The notes below the pieces were generated by a model. That model was not told the origin of the DNA. It saw only the letters and a program-made list of their open reading frames with translations, and made no database searches. From positions 644,485 through 708,484 of the forward strand of contig JAZKBR010000002.1 in the NCBI GenBank assembly GCA_040388535.1: a stretch of 64,000 bases of DNA. The letters are read 5' to 3'. The translations under genes were made by a program, and so were the position numbers. The stretch is from Gemmatimonadota bacterium (GTDB taxonomy: Bacteria; Gemmatimonadota; Gemmatimonadetes; Gemmatimonadales; GWC2-71-9). This document shows, one piece after another, positions 18,846-27,322 of the stretch (the first letter of the stretch is position 1; each line of letters starts with the position of its first letter).

Positions 18846-18947
18846 GAGACTAGAGACTAGAGACTAGAGAAAACACGAAGGCCGACATCCTCCTGCGATG
18901 CCGGCCTTCATTTCACCTCTAGTCTCTGATCTCTAGTCTCTAGTCTC
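18846..18947. repeat. Heptamer array C: GAGACTA arms enclosing a terminator
   Basis: The left arm 18846-18869 is GAGACTA x3 plus GAG. The right arm 18917-18947 is the inverted form (CTC, TAGTCTC, TGATCTC, TAGTCTC, TAGTCTC). The spacer holds a terminator hairpin. The right arm runs into the stop codon of the convergent minus-strand gene (TAG at 18949-18947). Confidence 0.88.
18877..18909. terminator. Bidirectional terminator nested in heptamer arms
   Basis: The stem GAAGGCCG-A-CATC (18877-18889) pairs with GATG-C-CGGCCTTC (18897-18909), one internal mismatch, 7-base loop, followed by ATTT. It is between convergent genes, so it probably ends transcripts from both sides. Confidence 0.75.
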
Positions 18948-19711
18948 TATGCAAGTCTGCTCGCCCCGCCCGCCGCATCGACAAACGCATCGAAGAGGCG
19001 GCCCACCGAGCGATCACCGGTGGCGAACATTTCGGGGTGCCACTGCACGCCCACGGCGAAGCCATCCTGGACTTCGGCGGCTTCGATGAGTCCATCGGGC
19101 GCAACGGCGGTAGTTACGAGACCATAGCCGAGCTGCTTGATGCCCTGATGATGCATCGAGTTCACCGGGACGGGGCCGCCACCCATTGCGTCGCCGAGGC
19201 GGGAGTCGGCGCGCACCTCGACCACGTGGGCGAGGTGGTCGCGCTCATAGCCGGCGTTGGGGAAGTAGTCGTGCTTGAGCGAATCCGGGCGTTCCTCGGC
19301 GAGATCCTGCCAGAGCGAACCACCGAGAGCGACGTTGAGCACCTGGAGTCCGCGGCAGAGGCCGAGGAAGGGCTTGGCGTCCTTCACGGCCCAACGCGCC
19401 ATCACGATTTCGGCGGTGTCGCGGGCGGGGTCGAGCCGGCCGAGCTTGTCGTGTCGAGCCGACTTGTAATAGGAGGGGTCGATGTCGACCCCACCCGGGA
19501 CCAGGACCCCGTCGAGCCGCTCGTAGATCTCGCGCAGGGTCGCAGGGTCTTCGGCCAGCAGCGGGACCAGCACCGGCACGCCGCCCGAGGCCATCACGGC
19601 GTGGACATAGCGCTGGTTCATGACCCACGACACCGGGAGCTCGCTGGGGATCCCCTCGATCGCGTGCAGTGTCTGGGTTGTCACCCCGATCAGGGGCCTC
19701 TTCCGTACCAT
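18947..19711 (-). CDS. Gamma-glutamyl-gamma-aminobutyrate hydrolase-like (C26, class I glutamine amidotransferase fold)
   Basis: A 254-residue cytoplasmic protein. The nucleophile elbow GLCRGLQ puts the catalytic Cys at 119; QWHPE gives His225 and Glu227, completing the triad. Family relatives such as PuuD hydrolyse gamma-glutamyl amides. It is the last gene of a five-gene operon, and its ATG overlaps the TAA of the YbdK-like ligase gene (TAATG). Next to a gamma-glutamyl-type ligase it could remove a gamma-glutamyl protecting group from a pathway intermediate, as PuuD does, or release ammonia for an amidoligase. That role is inference. Confidence 0.88.
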   Translation of the reverse strand: MVRKRPLIGVTTQTLHAIEGIPSELPVSWVMNQRYVHAVMASGGVPVLVPLLAEDPATLREIYERLDGVLVPGGVDIDPSYYKSARHDKLGRLDPARDTAEIVMARWAVKDAKPFLGLCRGLQVLNVALGGSLWQDLAEERPDSLKHDYFPNAGYERDHLAHVVEVRADSRLGDAMGGGPVPVNSMHHQGIKQLGYGLVTTAVAPDGLIEAAEVQDGFAVGVQWHPEMFATGDRSVGRLFDAFVDAAGGASRLA

Positions 19712-20817
19712 TAGCGAACACCCTCCGCCGTTTCCGCGACCAGTCGATCGACCACTGCGCGAAGATCGCCGGTTTCCCGGTAGGTCGCCAGTTGCCGGTC
19801 GGCCGAGGTCCCTTCCGAGAGAATCCGGTAGGCGTACTCGATCTCCTTGCGGGAGCCGAGTTCGTCGACCACATCACCGATGAACCACTCGATCAGCTCC
19901 TTGATCAGCTCGCGGGCGGGCAGCTGTTTCTCGCGCCCGAAATCGATGAGCTGCCCCTCGAGGCCGTAGCGCGTTGCGCGCCACTTGTTCTCCTCGATGA
20001 GGGCGGGGAGATACTGACGAAACGACATATTGTCACGCCGCAGCTTCCAGAGCTTCGCAATGATGGCCTGGAAGATCGCCCCGATGCAGACGGCCTCGTC
20101 GACCCTGGTGCATACATCGCAGATGCGGAACTCGAGCGTCGGAAAGAGGTGGTGCGGCCGGACATCCCACCAGAGCTTCGAGGCGTTGGGGATCGAGCCA
20201 GTGGCGACCATCACGTCGACGGTCTGCTGGTAGTCAGCCCACGAAGCGAGCGTCCGCGGAATGCCGGTGCGCGGGAACGAACGGAAGACCACGCTGCGAT
20301 ACGACTTGAGTCCGGTGTTGCGCCCCATCCAGAACGGCGATGACGTGCTGAGCGAGAGCACGTGCGGCAGGAAGTAGCGGCAGGCATTCATCGCATCGAT
20401 GCGGAACTCCGGGTCCTCGATGCCGATGTGCACGTGGGTGCCGAAGATCAGCAGCGACTGCGCCAGCTCCTGCAGGTCTTCCTTCACGCCGATGTAGCGC
20501 TCGAGCGGCGTGATCTCCTGATCGATCCAGGAGGAGAACGGATGCGTGCCGGCGGCGGCGATCACCAGCCCGTTGCGGGCCGCGAGATCCATCACCATGC
20601 CGCGCAGGCGCACCAGCTCCGACCGGACCTCGGCCGGCGTGTGACAGATCTGGGTGCCGACCTCGACCATCGACTGATGCAGCTCCGGCTTGATCTCGCC
20701 GAGCAGCACCGAGTCTTCCTGGAGGATCTCGGTGATGTAGCTGCGGAGTTCCCGGGTCTCGGGATCGATGATCTGGTACTCCTCCTCGATCCCGATGGTG
20801 AGTGACGGTGCTTTCAT
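19711..20817 (-). CDS. GCS2-family carboxylate-amine ligase (YbdK-like)
   Basis: The 368-residue product, like E. coli YbdK in length, starts at ATG 20817, which forms ATGA with the stop of the preceding gene. Conserved GCS2 features are visible: GIEEEYQIID at the N-terminus, GTHPFSSW, GTHVHIGI, and LEFRICD near residue 230. The family joins a carboxylate (often glutamate gamma-carboxyl) to an amine using ATP. Here it is fourth of five genes with two ATP-grasp proteins and a C26 hydrolase, so it probably makes one amide bond in a small-molecule or peptide pathway. The natural substrate is unknown. Confidence 0.88.
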   Translation of the reverse strand: MKAPSLTIGIEEEYQIIDPETRELRSYITEILQEDSVLLGEIKPELHQSMVEVGTQICHTPAEVRSELVRLRGMVMDLAARNGLVIAAAGTHPFSSWIDQEITPLERYIGVKEDLQELAQSLLIFGTHVHIGIEDPEFRIDAMNACRYFLPHVLSLSTSSPFWMGRNTGLKSYRSVVFRSFPRTGIPRTLASWADYQQTVDVMVATGSIPNASKLWWDVRPHHLFPTLEFRICDVCTRVDEAVCIGAIFQAIIAKLWKLRRDNMSFRQYLPALIEENKWRATRYGLEGQLIDFGREKQLPARELIKELIEWFIGDVVDELGSRKEIEYAYRILSEGTSADRQLATYRETGDLRAVVDRLVAETAEGVR

Positions 20818-22166
20818 CTGGGCTCCACAACGAAAGTCGGGACGGTCGAGCCGCCGCCGGCAGTGACATTCACAAGGGTCGAGGTCGAGATTCGCGAGAG
20901 CAGGCCATCCATCCACGCGCCGTGATAGCAGAACGGCGCGGTGTCGACGATCCGGTCATCGAACTGCAAGCGGCCGTCGATCATCGCGGGAAAGGGCTCG
21001 CTGGGCAATGCGATCTTGCGCTGCACAATGGACGGCGCCGTCAGGCCGCGGGTGACTGCCGCGCGCCAGGCGTCGTCGCCGACTTCCCAGCCGAGGACGA
21101 TGCCGGCGCCGCCGTAATCGTCGTTGGGCTTGAAGACCAGCTCGGCGCGATGATCGAGAATCCACGGGAGCAGGTCGACCGTGACGCCGTCGACCGCGGT
21201 CTCGCGCTCCTCGATTACCCGGGTCCAGGGAACGTGCTTCACGATCGCCGCACGCTGCGACGGCGTGAAGTACCTGGCATTCCGCTCATCGGAGAGGACT
21301 GCGAGTGAGGCCTTCTTGTGCAGCGGCTTGCAGGAGAAGGGATTCACGAGACAGGTCGCGCCATCGACCACGGCGCGCACCAGCGGATGCTGCAGCCCGC
21401 CGTGCTCGACCAGTTCGTGGATCAGCACGCGCTTGTAGATCAGGTCGATGGCGGTGCCGTGCTCATCGAGCAGCTTGCCGCCCTCGTAGCGGAGGGCATC
21501 CGGCGTGGTGATCACGCAGGTGACGCCCATCGCCTGGAAATACTCCTGGCAGAGGAGAAACTCGCTGGTGGTCGGCACATCGTCCCAGTCGACAATCGCG
21601 ATGGTGGGAAGCGTGCGAATGCCACGGAAGCGATGCCAGGTCTCGAGCAGCACGTTGAGAATGTTCGGCCGGTTCGGCAGCGGACGGACCACCCAGTGTT
21701 CGGCAAAGGGGCGCATCGCGGGAAGCGCCTGGAAGATGTCGGTGAGCGCATCGCCGTAGCCGCCACCGGCAGGCGTCTCGCCGTTGTATTCGGTGATCCT
21801 CGCGACGCCGTCGGTGGGGTCGATGAAGGCATCGATCCGGGAGAGCGGGGCCAGCACATCGAGGCGCGGGGCCGAGGCGAGCAGCGACTCTTCCCAGTCG
21901 GTGAGACGGAACTGGGCTCGGAGCGTGGGGTCGGCCAGCGCCGCCGCGCCGATCGCGCGGAAGGCACCGAGCAGTTCGGCCGACATCGCGCGCAGGGCAT
22001 CGTACTCCGCGGCCCGCACGAAGCGCGGACGGAGCACGGTGCAGAGGGTGCGCTCGCCGAAGGCCAGCCCGCGGGCGCGCTGACGCCGATCGAGCCAATC
22101 GGCCGATTCCTGCGCCAGCGCCTCATCGAGACCGTCGTGCCAGGCCGCGACCGGATCCAGGGTCAC
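20814..22166 (-). CDS. Circularly permuted ATP-grasp-like protein
   Basis: The 450-residue protein starts at GTG 22166, creating a GTGA overlap with the upstream ATP-grasp stop; longer readings run through that gene. Features fit the circularly permuted ATP-grasp group: RITEYNGETPAGGG in the first half, then LIYKRVLIHEL, CLVNPFSCKPLHKKASLAVLSD, and LVFKPNDDYGGAGIVLG near the C-terminal third, with Lys and the Gly-rich loop for ATP. These proteins form amide bonds in unusual peptides. This gene is third in the operon and tightly coupled on both sides. Its product is unassigned. Confidence 0.8.
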   Translation of the reverse strand: MTLDPVAAWHDGLDEALAQESADWLDRRQRARGLAFGERTLCTVLRPRFVRAAEYDALRAMSAELLGAFRAIGAAALADPTLRAQFRLTDWEESLLASAPRLDVLAPLSRIDAFIDPTDGVARITEYNGETPAGGGYGDALTDIFQALPAMRPFAEHWVVRPLPNRPNILNVLLETWHRFRGIRTLPTIAIVDWDDVPTTSEFLLCQEYFQAMGVTCVITTPDALRYEGGKLLDEHGTAIDLIYKRVLIHELVEHGGLQHPLVRAVVDGATCLVNPFSCKPLHKKASLAVLSDERNARYFTPSQRAAIVKHVPWTRVIEERETAVDGVTVDLLPWILDHRAELVFKPNDDYGGAGIVLGWEVGDDAWRAAVTRGLTAPSIVQRKIALPSEPFPAMIDGRLQFDDRIVDTAPFCYHGAWMDGLLSRISTSTLVNVTAGGGSTVPTFVVEPR

Positions 22167-23131
22167 GTGCTGCGCTTCCCGGTGCTCTGCATCAGGCTTG
22201 GCGCATTGGGTGCGGGTGCTTCGCGGCCCTTGAGGGCGAGCCCGATGGTGAAGTCGGCCATCGTCCGGATCGCCCAGTCGAAGTACGTCGCGGTCAGCGA
22301 GTTGATATCGAAATCGGGGGCGGGATTCATGAAGTCGATGGCGTAGGGAACGCCATCGCGAATGGCCCACTCCACCGAGTTCATGTCATAGCCGAGCGCG
22401 CGCACCAGCGTGCGGGACTGGGCAATGATCTTCTCGCGCAGTGCCGGGGCGAGGAAGGTATCGGTCACGTGATACTTCCGTTCCTTCGGGTCGTACTTGA
22501 TCGGGAGAATGTGTTCCTGTCCGATGCAGACGCAGCGGACGAACTCTTCCCACTCGATGAACTCCTGCACGATCATCGTGAGCAGCCCCGACCGATCGTA
22601 GTGGTAGAGCAGTTCCTCGATGGTGTGACAGACATACACGTCGCGCCAGCCGCCGCCGTGCGCGTCCTTGAGCACGCAGGGGAGGCCGACGTGCTCGATG
22701 ACCGCCTGCCAGTCGAGCGGGTACTTGAGGTTGCGCAGCGACTCATCGTGCTTGATCCCGGGGACGTAGTCCTTGTTGGGCAGCACGATGGTCTTGGGGG
22801 AGCGAATCCCGTTGGCCTCGGCGAGCGTCGCACCGAAAAACTTGTCGTCGGCGGTCCACATCAGCGGCGAGTTCACCACCTTCACCCCGCGTACCACGGC
22901 GTGCTTGAGCCAGGTGCGGTAGAAGGGCACTTCGTGGGAGATGCGATCGATGACCACGTCCCAGGGAATGTGGTCGTCGAGCCCGGTGGCACCGAGTGAG
23001 ACGTGCTCGGCGATCACGCCGGCATTGCGGCGATTGACTTCTTCGATGAAGGCGGGCGGCCACGACCACTCGCGACCGACGAGAATGCCGATACGCTTCG
23101 GGGCGCCTGCTGCAGCGTTGCTGTTGCTCAT
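22163..23131 (-). CDS. ATP-grasp ligase-like protein
   Basis: The 322-residue protein starts at ATG 23131 (MSNSNAAAGAPKRIG), 6 bases after a GAGGT ribosome-binding site. The N-terminal domain has ILVGREWSWPPAFIEEVNRR. The ATP-grasp core has PCVLKDAHGGGWRDV as the ATP-binding Lys and Gly loop, and SVEWAIRDGVPYAIDFMNPAPDFD as the metal-binding region (acidic residue, then Asp and Asn). It probably activates a carboxylate as acyl phosphate and couples it to an amine. It follows the esterase gene by 7 bases and overlaps the next gene by 4. Product unknown. Confidence 0.85.
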   Translation of the reverse strand: MSNSNAAAGAPKRIGILVGREWSWPPAFIEEVNRRNAGVIAEHVSLGATGLDDHIPWDVVIDRISHEVPFYRTWLKHAVVRGVKVVNSPLMWTADDKFFGATLAEANGIRSPKTIVLPNKDYVPGIKHDESLRNLKYPLDWQAVIEHVGLPCVLKDAHGGGWRDVYVCHTIEELLYHYDRSGLLTMIVQEFIEWEEFVRCVCIGQEHILPIKYDPKERKYHVTDTFLAPALREKIIAQSRTLVRALGYDMNSVEWAIRDGVPYAIDFMNPAPDFDINSLTATYFDWAIRTMADFTIGLALKGREAPAPNAPSLMQSTGKRST

Positions 23132-23138
23132 TGGGACC

Positions 23139-23864
23139 TCAGTCATGTCCAGCGGTGTAAAGCCGTACCATATCTTCCCAGTACGGCCAGTCGTGGGCCC
23201 AGCCCTTCCAGATCCGCAGCGCGTTGCCGATGCCCCGCTGCCATAGCAGGGCGGAGAACTCGCGGTTGCTCGGACAGAGCGGATCGTCCTCACCAATGGC
23301 GAGGATGATATCCATGCGCCGGAACGCCTCGAGCCGTGCGGGATCGTGCTCGTTCCGCATGAAATCCATCGGGTTATGCCGGTAGGTCAACTCGTCTGAC
23401 CAGCCGTATGTAAGACGCTTGACGTCGATCATCGAGCTCATGGCGAGCACGCGCCCGACTTCCTCGGGGTGCCGCAGGGCGAAGTTGAGTGCGTGGTAGC
23501 CACCAAACGACGCACCCGCAGTGATCAGGAAGGGGTTGTCGTTCTGCTGCTTCATGAAGGGCAGCACTTCGCGATGGAGGTACTGGTCGTACCGGTCCTG
23601 CCACACTGCCCGTTGGGGCATCGGCGCGTGGTCGTCGTACCACCCCTGATCTGCAGCACTGGTGACGCAGTACAGCTGCAGCAAGCCCTGGCGGATCGAC
23701 TCCCCGACCATCTCGGGCATTCGCCGGTCTTCCCACTCGGTACAGCTCCCCATCGAAGTCGGGAAAACCATCATCCGCGCCCCGGCGTGGCCAATGACCA
23801 CGATCTCCATCGGGCGACCGAGGAGACTTGGGCTTTCCCAGGTGTGTTGCGAGCGTTGCCACAT
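23139..23864 (-). CDS. Alpha/beta-hydrolase, putative esterase (first gene of amidoligase operon)
   Basis: A 241-residue cytoplasmic protein with no signal peptide. The nucleophile elbow GASFGGY puts Ser at 119; the acid is probably Asp in IGEDDPLCPSN and the base His in WAHDWPYWE near the C-terminus. It resembles the PF00756-type esterases that occur beside ATP-grasp genes. It is the promoter-proximal gene of the run 23864-18947. It could release or remove an ester or acyl group from the ATP-grasp product. No promoter could be picked because the upstream gap is filled by repeats. Confidence 0.82.
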   Translation of the reverse strand: MWQRSQHTWESPSLLGRPMEIVVIGHAGARMMVFPTSMGSCTEWEDRRMPEMVGESIRQGLLQLYCVTSAADQGWYDDHAPMPQRAVWQDRYDQYLHREVLPFMKQQNDNPFLITAGASFGGYHALNFALRHPEEVGRVLAMSSMIDVKRLTYGWSDELTYRHNPMDFMRNEHDPARLEAFRRMDIILAIGEDDPLCPSNREFSALLWQRGIGNALRIWKGWAHDWPYWEDMVRLYTAGHD

Positions 23865-23917
23865 CGAGGGACGTCCGGAGGAGGCGGGAGGAGGTACTCG
23901 TGAAGCTACTGATTCAA

Positions 23918-24087
23918 GGGAGAAGGGAGAAGGGAGAAGGGAGAAGCGCTGCCGAAGCTGTCATCCTGAGCGAAGCAGCCCAAAGGGCTGCGAAGTCGAG
24001 GGAGCCGGAGTTCCGCCCCCTCGCTTCGCTCAGGGTGACAGGCTGGTTCCCCTCTCGCTTCTCCCTTCTCCCTTCTCCTTTCTCCTT
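23918..24087. repeat. Heptamer array D: GGGAGAA x4 with inverted partner
   Basis: The left arm 23918-23946 is GGGAGAA x4 plus G. The right arm 24059-24087 is the complementary type (TTCTCCC, TTCTCCC, TTCTCC, TTTCTCC). Between them sits a second inverted repeat. The whole block fills the gap between the ADOP permease stop and the esterase start. Confidence 0.88.
23959..24040. repeat. REP-like inverted repeat inside array D
   Basis: TGTCATCCTGAGCGAAGC (23959-23976) faces its reverse complement at 24023-24040 with one mismatch, and a small hairpin GCAGCCC-AAA-GGGCTGC lies within. TCATCCTGAGCGAAGC-type sequences are known from many bacterial genomes as dispersed repeats; that is from memory, not a search. 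Confidence 0.7.
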
Positions 24088-24097
24088 GCTCGTGCGC

Positions 24098-26776
24098 TCA
24101 ATCGCTCCGGATGATCTCCGCCGGGTTGACCCGGAAGGTGCGGCGAGCGGGGACGAGGGTTGCGGCAGCGCTGGCGAGGGCGAGGACGAGTGGCACGACG
24201 GCAAAGGTGGCCGGGTCGTGGACTTCGACGCCGTAGAGCTGCGACGCGATCACCCGGGTCAGGAGCCAGGCGCCGGCCAGGCCCGCGGCGATACCGATCG
24301 CAGTGACCCACGCCATCTCGCGCATCAGGAGCCCCAGCAGATCGTAGCCGGTGGCGCCGAGTGCCGCACGGATGCCGAGTTCACGCATCCGTTGCGAGAC
24401 ACCGTAGCTCACCACGGCATAGACGCCGAGTGCGGCGAGGATCAGCGCGAGGCCGGCAAAGGCGGTGATCAGGAGGGTGCCGGTGCGGCGGGTCGCCTTG
24501 GAGCGACCGACCACCTCATCCATCATCCGCAGATCGTAGGTGGCTTGTGCCGGGTCGACGGCGCGCACCGCTGCGGTGAGTTGCGCCAGCAGCTGGGCGG
24601 GCTCGAGGCTGCCGCGCGCGATGAGCGCGAGGTTGCTGGGCGTGGTTTCGGTGACCGGCCGGTACATCTGCGGCCGCGGCGAGTCTTCGAGGCCTGACTC
24701 ACGCACGTCCGCGACGATACCGACCACCGTCACTGGCACCGAGTCGCCCGGCATGTGAAAGGTGCGACCGATCGGATCGACTCCGCGCCAGAACTCGCTG
24801 GCCATCGCGTTGTTGATGATGGCCACGCGCGGTGCCAGCGAATCGTCGAGGGCAGTGAAGTCGCGACCCCGCAACATCGGAATGCCGAGCGTCGCGAAAT
24901 AGCCGTTCGACACCTGCAGCCAGCGCGCGAAGAGCATCTCCTTCCCCTTCGCGGGGACGACACCATCAATCACGACACTCAGCGAGATCCCGCCGTTGTC
25001 ACGGAGCGGGAGATCATTGACCACGGCGGCGTGCGAAACGCCCGGCGTGGCGCCGAGGTTCTGGAGCATCTGCTCGATTCGGCCGAGTCGATCGGCCCGC
25101 CCGCCCTCGCTTCGTGCGAAGGAGAGTTGCACGGTGGCGACTTGCTCCGCGTGCATGCCGGTGTTGATCTGCATGACCGCTCCGAAACTGCGGAGCATCA
25201 AACCGGCACCCACCAGCAGAATCAACGTCAGCGCGATTTCAGCACCGACGAGCACGCGACGAAGCCGCCCCGCGGCGGCGGCCGTCGCATTGCGGCTCCC
25301 GGCCTTGATGATTTCTCCCGGAGCGCGGCGGGTCGAGCCGAAGGCCGGCCAGATGCCGAAGGCGATCCCGGTGGTGAGACCGAGGATCGTGGCGAATGCG
25401 AGCACGCGGAGATCAAGGCGTGCCGGCGCGAGCCCGGCCAGTTGAGTGGGAGTAATCGAGCCGATCAACTCGAGCGCCAGCGGCGCGACGCCGATCCCGA
25501 GCAGGGCACCGCCGAGCGCGAGCAGCACGCTCTCGGTGAGCAACTGGCGCACGACGCGCCCGCGTGACGCACCAAGGACCTCGCGTACGGCCATCTCTCG
25601 GCCGCGCGCTGCCGATTGTGATAGCAGCAGGTTGGTGACATTGGCGCACGCAATCAGCAGCAGCAGCCCGGTGGCGCCGAGGAGCATAAGCAACGCATTA
25701 CGGCGATCGCCGACCAGTTCGCGCTGCAAGGGAAGGACCGCACCAGTCGACTTCACCTCCTTGACCACGTCTTCAGCGATGCTGCGGCGGCCCGATGTCG
25801 AGGCACCGAAGGCAGCCTGTTCCCAGCGTGTCGTCAGGCGGGCGGACGCATCTTGCATGGCGATCGCTGGCATGACCCGCGCGATGATGGCGGATGGCAA
25901 GTAGCCGCGGAACGGCTCATACGTGGAACTCGTGGTGGGAACCGTGAGCGGAATCCAGAGATCGCTCTCCGAAGGGAAGGAGAACCCTTCAGGCATCACC
26001 CCGACCACGGTGTAGGGCTTCCCATTCAACTGAATGGTTTTCCCTTCCATTCGCGCGGCGCCGTACTGCTGTTGCCAGATTCGCCACGACAGCATGACTG
26101 CGGATTGTCCGTCGGGGGCGCCCTCGGCCGGGTTGAAGGCACGGCCGCGAACTGGTGTGACGCCGAGTGTGCTGAAGAGATTCGCGGTCACGACGCCGAC
26201 CTTTACGCGGACGGGCCGCTCGGGGTCGGAGAGATTGAGCCCGCCGGACGCGAATGCCGCGACGTCGGAAAAGAGGTCGCGCATCGCGCGCACGTCGTCG
26301 ATGTAGACCAGATGCTTGTCGGCGGGGAAGCGCACGTCGCGCATGTCCGAGCCGATCTGCACGTTGGGAAGGACCGCGAGTCGTGCCGGCTGGTGGAACG
26401 GCAGCGGACGCAACATCGCCGCATCGACCGCGCTGAACATCGCGGTGGTGGCACCAATGCCGAGCGCGAGCACGCCAACCACACTGAGGGCGAACCCTGG
26501 CCGCTGCCGGAGACGGCGTGAGGCGTAGCGCAGATCCTGTCGGATTTCGTCGATGCTGCCGAATCCCCACATCGCTCGACTCGCTTCCTGGAGGGTGATG
26601 TTGTGACCGAACTGGCGATGGGCGGCGGCTAACGCCTCATCTGGCGGCACGCCGTCGCGGCGCAATTGCTCGGCGCGCAGCTCCTGATGGAATCGCATTT
26701 CTTCGGCGAGTTCATCGGCGGTACGATCGCGCAAGAGAAAGAGACGGACGCGCCGCCACCACTCGCCGATGATCAT
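24098..26776 (-). CDS. ADOP-family ABC transporter permease (MacB/FtsX type)
   Basis: The 892-residue product has an N-terminal cytoplasmic helical segment typical of ADOP proteins (LAEEMRFHQELRAEQLRRDG). A first MacB_PCD periplasmic domain follows, flanked by a transmembrane helix (about 100-120: LSVVGVLALGIGATTAMFSAVDAAMLRPLPF), then three helices, a second periplasmic domain and three C-terminal helices with PARRTFRVNPAEIIRSD, the usual end. No ATPase is adjacent, so it must use one encoded elsewhere. The PadR gene 3 bases upstream is the standard companion in Acidobacteriota and Gemmatimonadota. The transported substrate is unknown; macrolide or lipid export is the family theme. Confidence 0.92.
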   Translation of the reverse strand: MIIGEWWRRVRLFLLRDRTADELAEEMRFHQELRAEQLRRDGVPPDEALAAAHRQFGHNITLQEASRAMWGFGSIDEIRQDLRYASRRLRQRPGFALSVVGVLALGIGATTAMFSAVDAAMLRPLPFHQPARLAVLPNVQIGSDMRDVRFPADKHLVYIDDVRAMRDLFSDVAAFASGGLNLSDPERPVRVKVGVVTANLFSTLGVTPVRGRAFNPAEGAPDGQSAVMLSWRIWQQQYGAARMEGKTIQLNGKPYTVVGVMPEGFSFPSESDLWIPLTVPTTSSTYEPFRGYLPSAIIARVMPAIAMQDASARLTTRWEQAAFGASTSGRRSIAEDVVKEVKSTGAVLPLQRELVGDRRNALLMLLGATGLLLLIACANVTNLLLSQSAARGREMAVREVLGASRGRVVRQLLTESVLLALGGALLGIGVAPLALELIGSITPTQLAGLAPARLDLRVLAFATILGLTTGIAFGIWPAFGSTRRAPGEIIKAGSRNATAAAAGRLRRVLVGAEIALTLILLVGAGLMLRSFGAVMQINTGMHAEQVATVQLSFARSEGGRADRLGRIEQMLQNLGATPGVSHAAVVNDLPLRDNGGISLSVVIDGVVPAKGKEMLFARWLQVSNGYFATLGIPMLRGRDFTALDDSLAPRVAIINNAMASEFWRGVDPIGRTFHMPGDSVPVTVVGIVADVRESGLEDSPRPQMYRPVTETTPSNLALIARGSLEPAQLLAQLTAAVRAVDPAQATYDLRMMDEVVGRSKATRRTGTLLITAFAGLALILAALGVYAVVSYGVSQRMRELGIRAALGATGYDLLGLLMREMAWVTAIGIAAGLAGAWLLTRVIASQLYGVEVHDPATFAVVPLVLALASAAATLVPARRTFRVNPAEIIRSD

Positions 26777-26779
26777 GGG

Positions 26780-27115
26780 TCAGGCCGGAAGGAGGATGCG
26801 CCCGATCGCGTGAGCGACCCGGCGGTAGGAGGTGACTTCCTGTTCGAGTCGGCGCTCGCCATCGGCGGTGAGTCGGTAGTAGCGCGCCCGACGATTCTCC
26901 GCGGTGCGGCCCCACTCGCCCACGAGCCATCCCTTGATCAGCATCCGCTGCAGGGCGGGGTAGAGCGAGCCCTCTTCGACCTGGAGGACGTCGGCCGAGT
27001 GGCGCTGGATCGATTCGGCGATCTCGAATCCGTGTGCCTCGCCACGCTGGGCCAAGGTCTGGAGGATCAGCATGTCGAGGGTGCCGGGGGGGATGGGGTC
27101 GCGGGAAGGAGTCAT
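26780..27115 (-). CDS. PadR-family transcriptional regulator
   Basis: A 111-residue protein with a winged helix-turn-helix: LDMLILQTLAQRGEAHGFEIAESI, then VEEGSLYPALQRMLIKGWL, the family signature. The wing includes RRARYYRLTADGERRL. It probably binds DNA as a dimer and controls its own operon. The ADOP permease starts 3 bases downstream, a classic pairing, so this is the likely regulator of that permease. Confidence 0.92.
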   Translation of the reverse strand: MTPSRDPIPPGTLDMLILQTLAQRGEAHGFEIAESIQRHSADVLQVEEGSLYPALQRMLIKGWLVGEWGRTAENRRARYYRLTADGERRLEQEVTSYRRVAHAIGRILLPA

Positions 27116-27167
27116 TACATAGAGAGACTATGTTAGCCGAGACGAGGAGTCAAGCGGGACGAAAGAA

Positions 27168-27262
27168 TCATGGGTGATGGGTGATGGGTCATGGGAACGA
27201 TAGGCGGCGGGGCCAGACGCGACAGGCTCCATCCCCCAATGCCATGACCCCATCACCCATGG
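27168..27262. repeat. Heptamer array E: TGATGGG arms between divergent genes
   Basis: The left arm 27168-27195 has four 7-base units (TCATGGG, TGATGGG, TGATGGG, TCATGGG). The right arm 27242-27262 (CCATGAC, CCCATCA, CCCATGG) is the inverted form. The 46-base spacer includes GGCGGCGGGG. It occupies the space between padR and tetR genes, so it could affect either promoter. Confidence 0.82.
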
Positions 27263-27274
27263 CCCGAAGTCGTT

Positions 27275-27290
27275 GTAAGTACCTACTTGC
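27275..27290. promoter_or_regulatory. Candidate TetR operator
   Basis: AAGTA-CC-TACTT (27277-27288) is an inverted repeat with a 2-base centre; the next pair outward mismatches and the following G-C pair matches. It lies 35 bases before the tetR ATG, between the divergent genes, where a self-repressing TetR would bind. The TTGTAA at 27273 may belong to the -35 region. Confidence 0.5.
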
Positions 27291-27322
27291 TTCCTCCGTG
27301 TTTCTACGCTAAGGTTTCCTTC

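Noticed and set aside
18947-23864. Glutathione biosynthesis operon
   Set aside because: The GCS2 protein resembles YbdK, not the main GshA, and there is no recognisable GshB; the ATP-grasp proteins belong to other groups.
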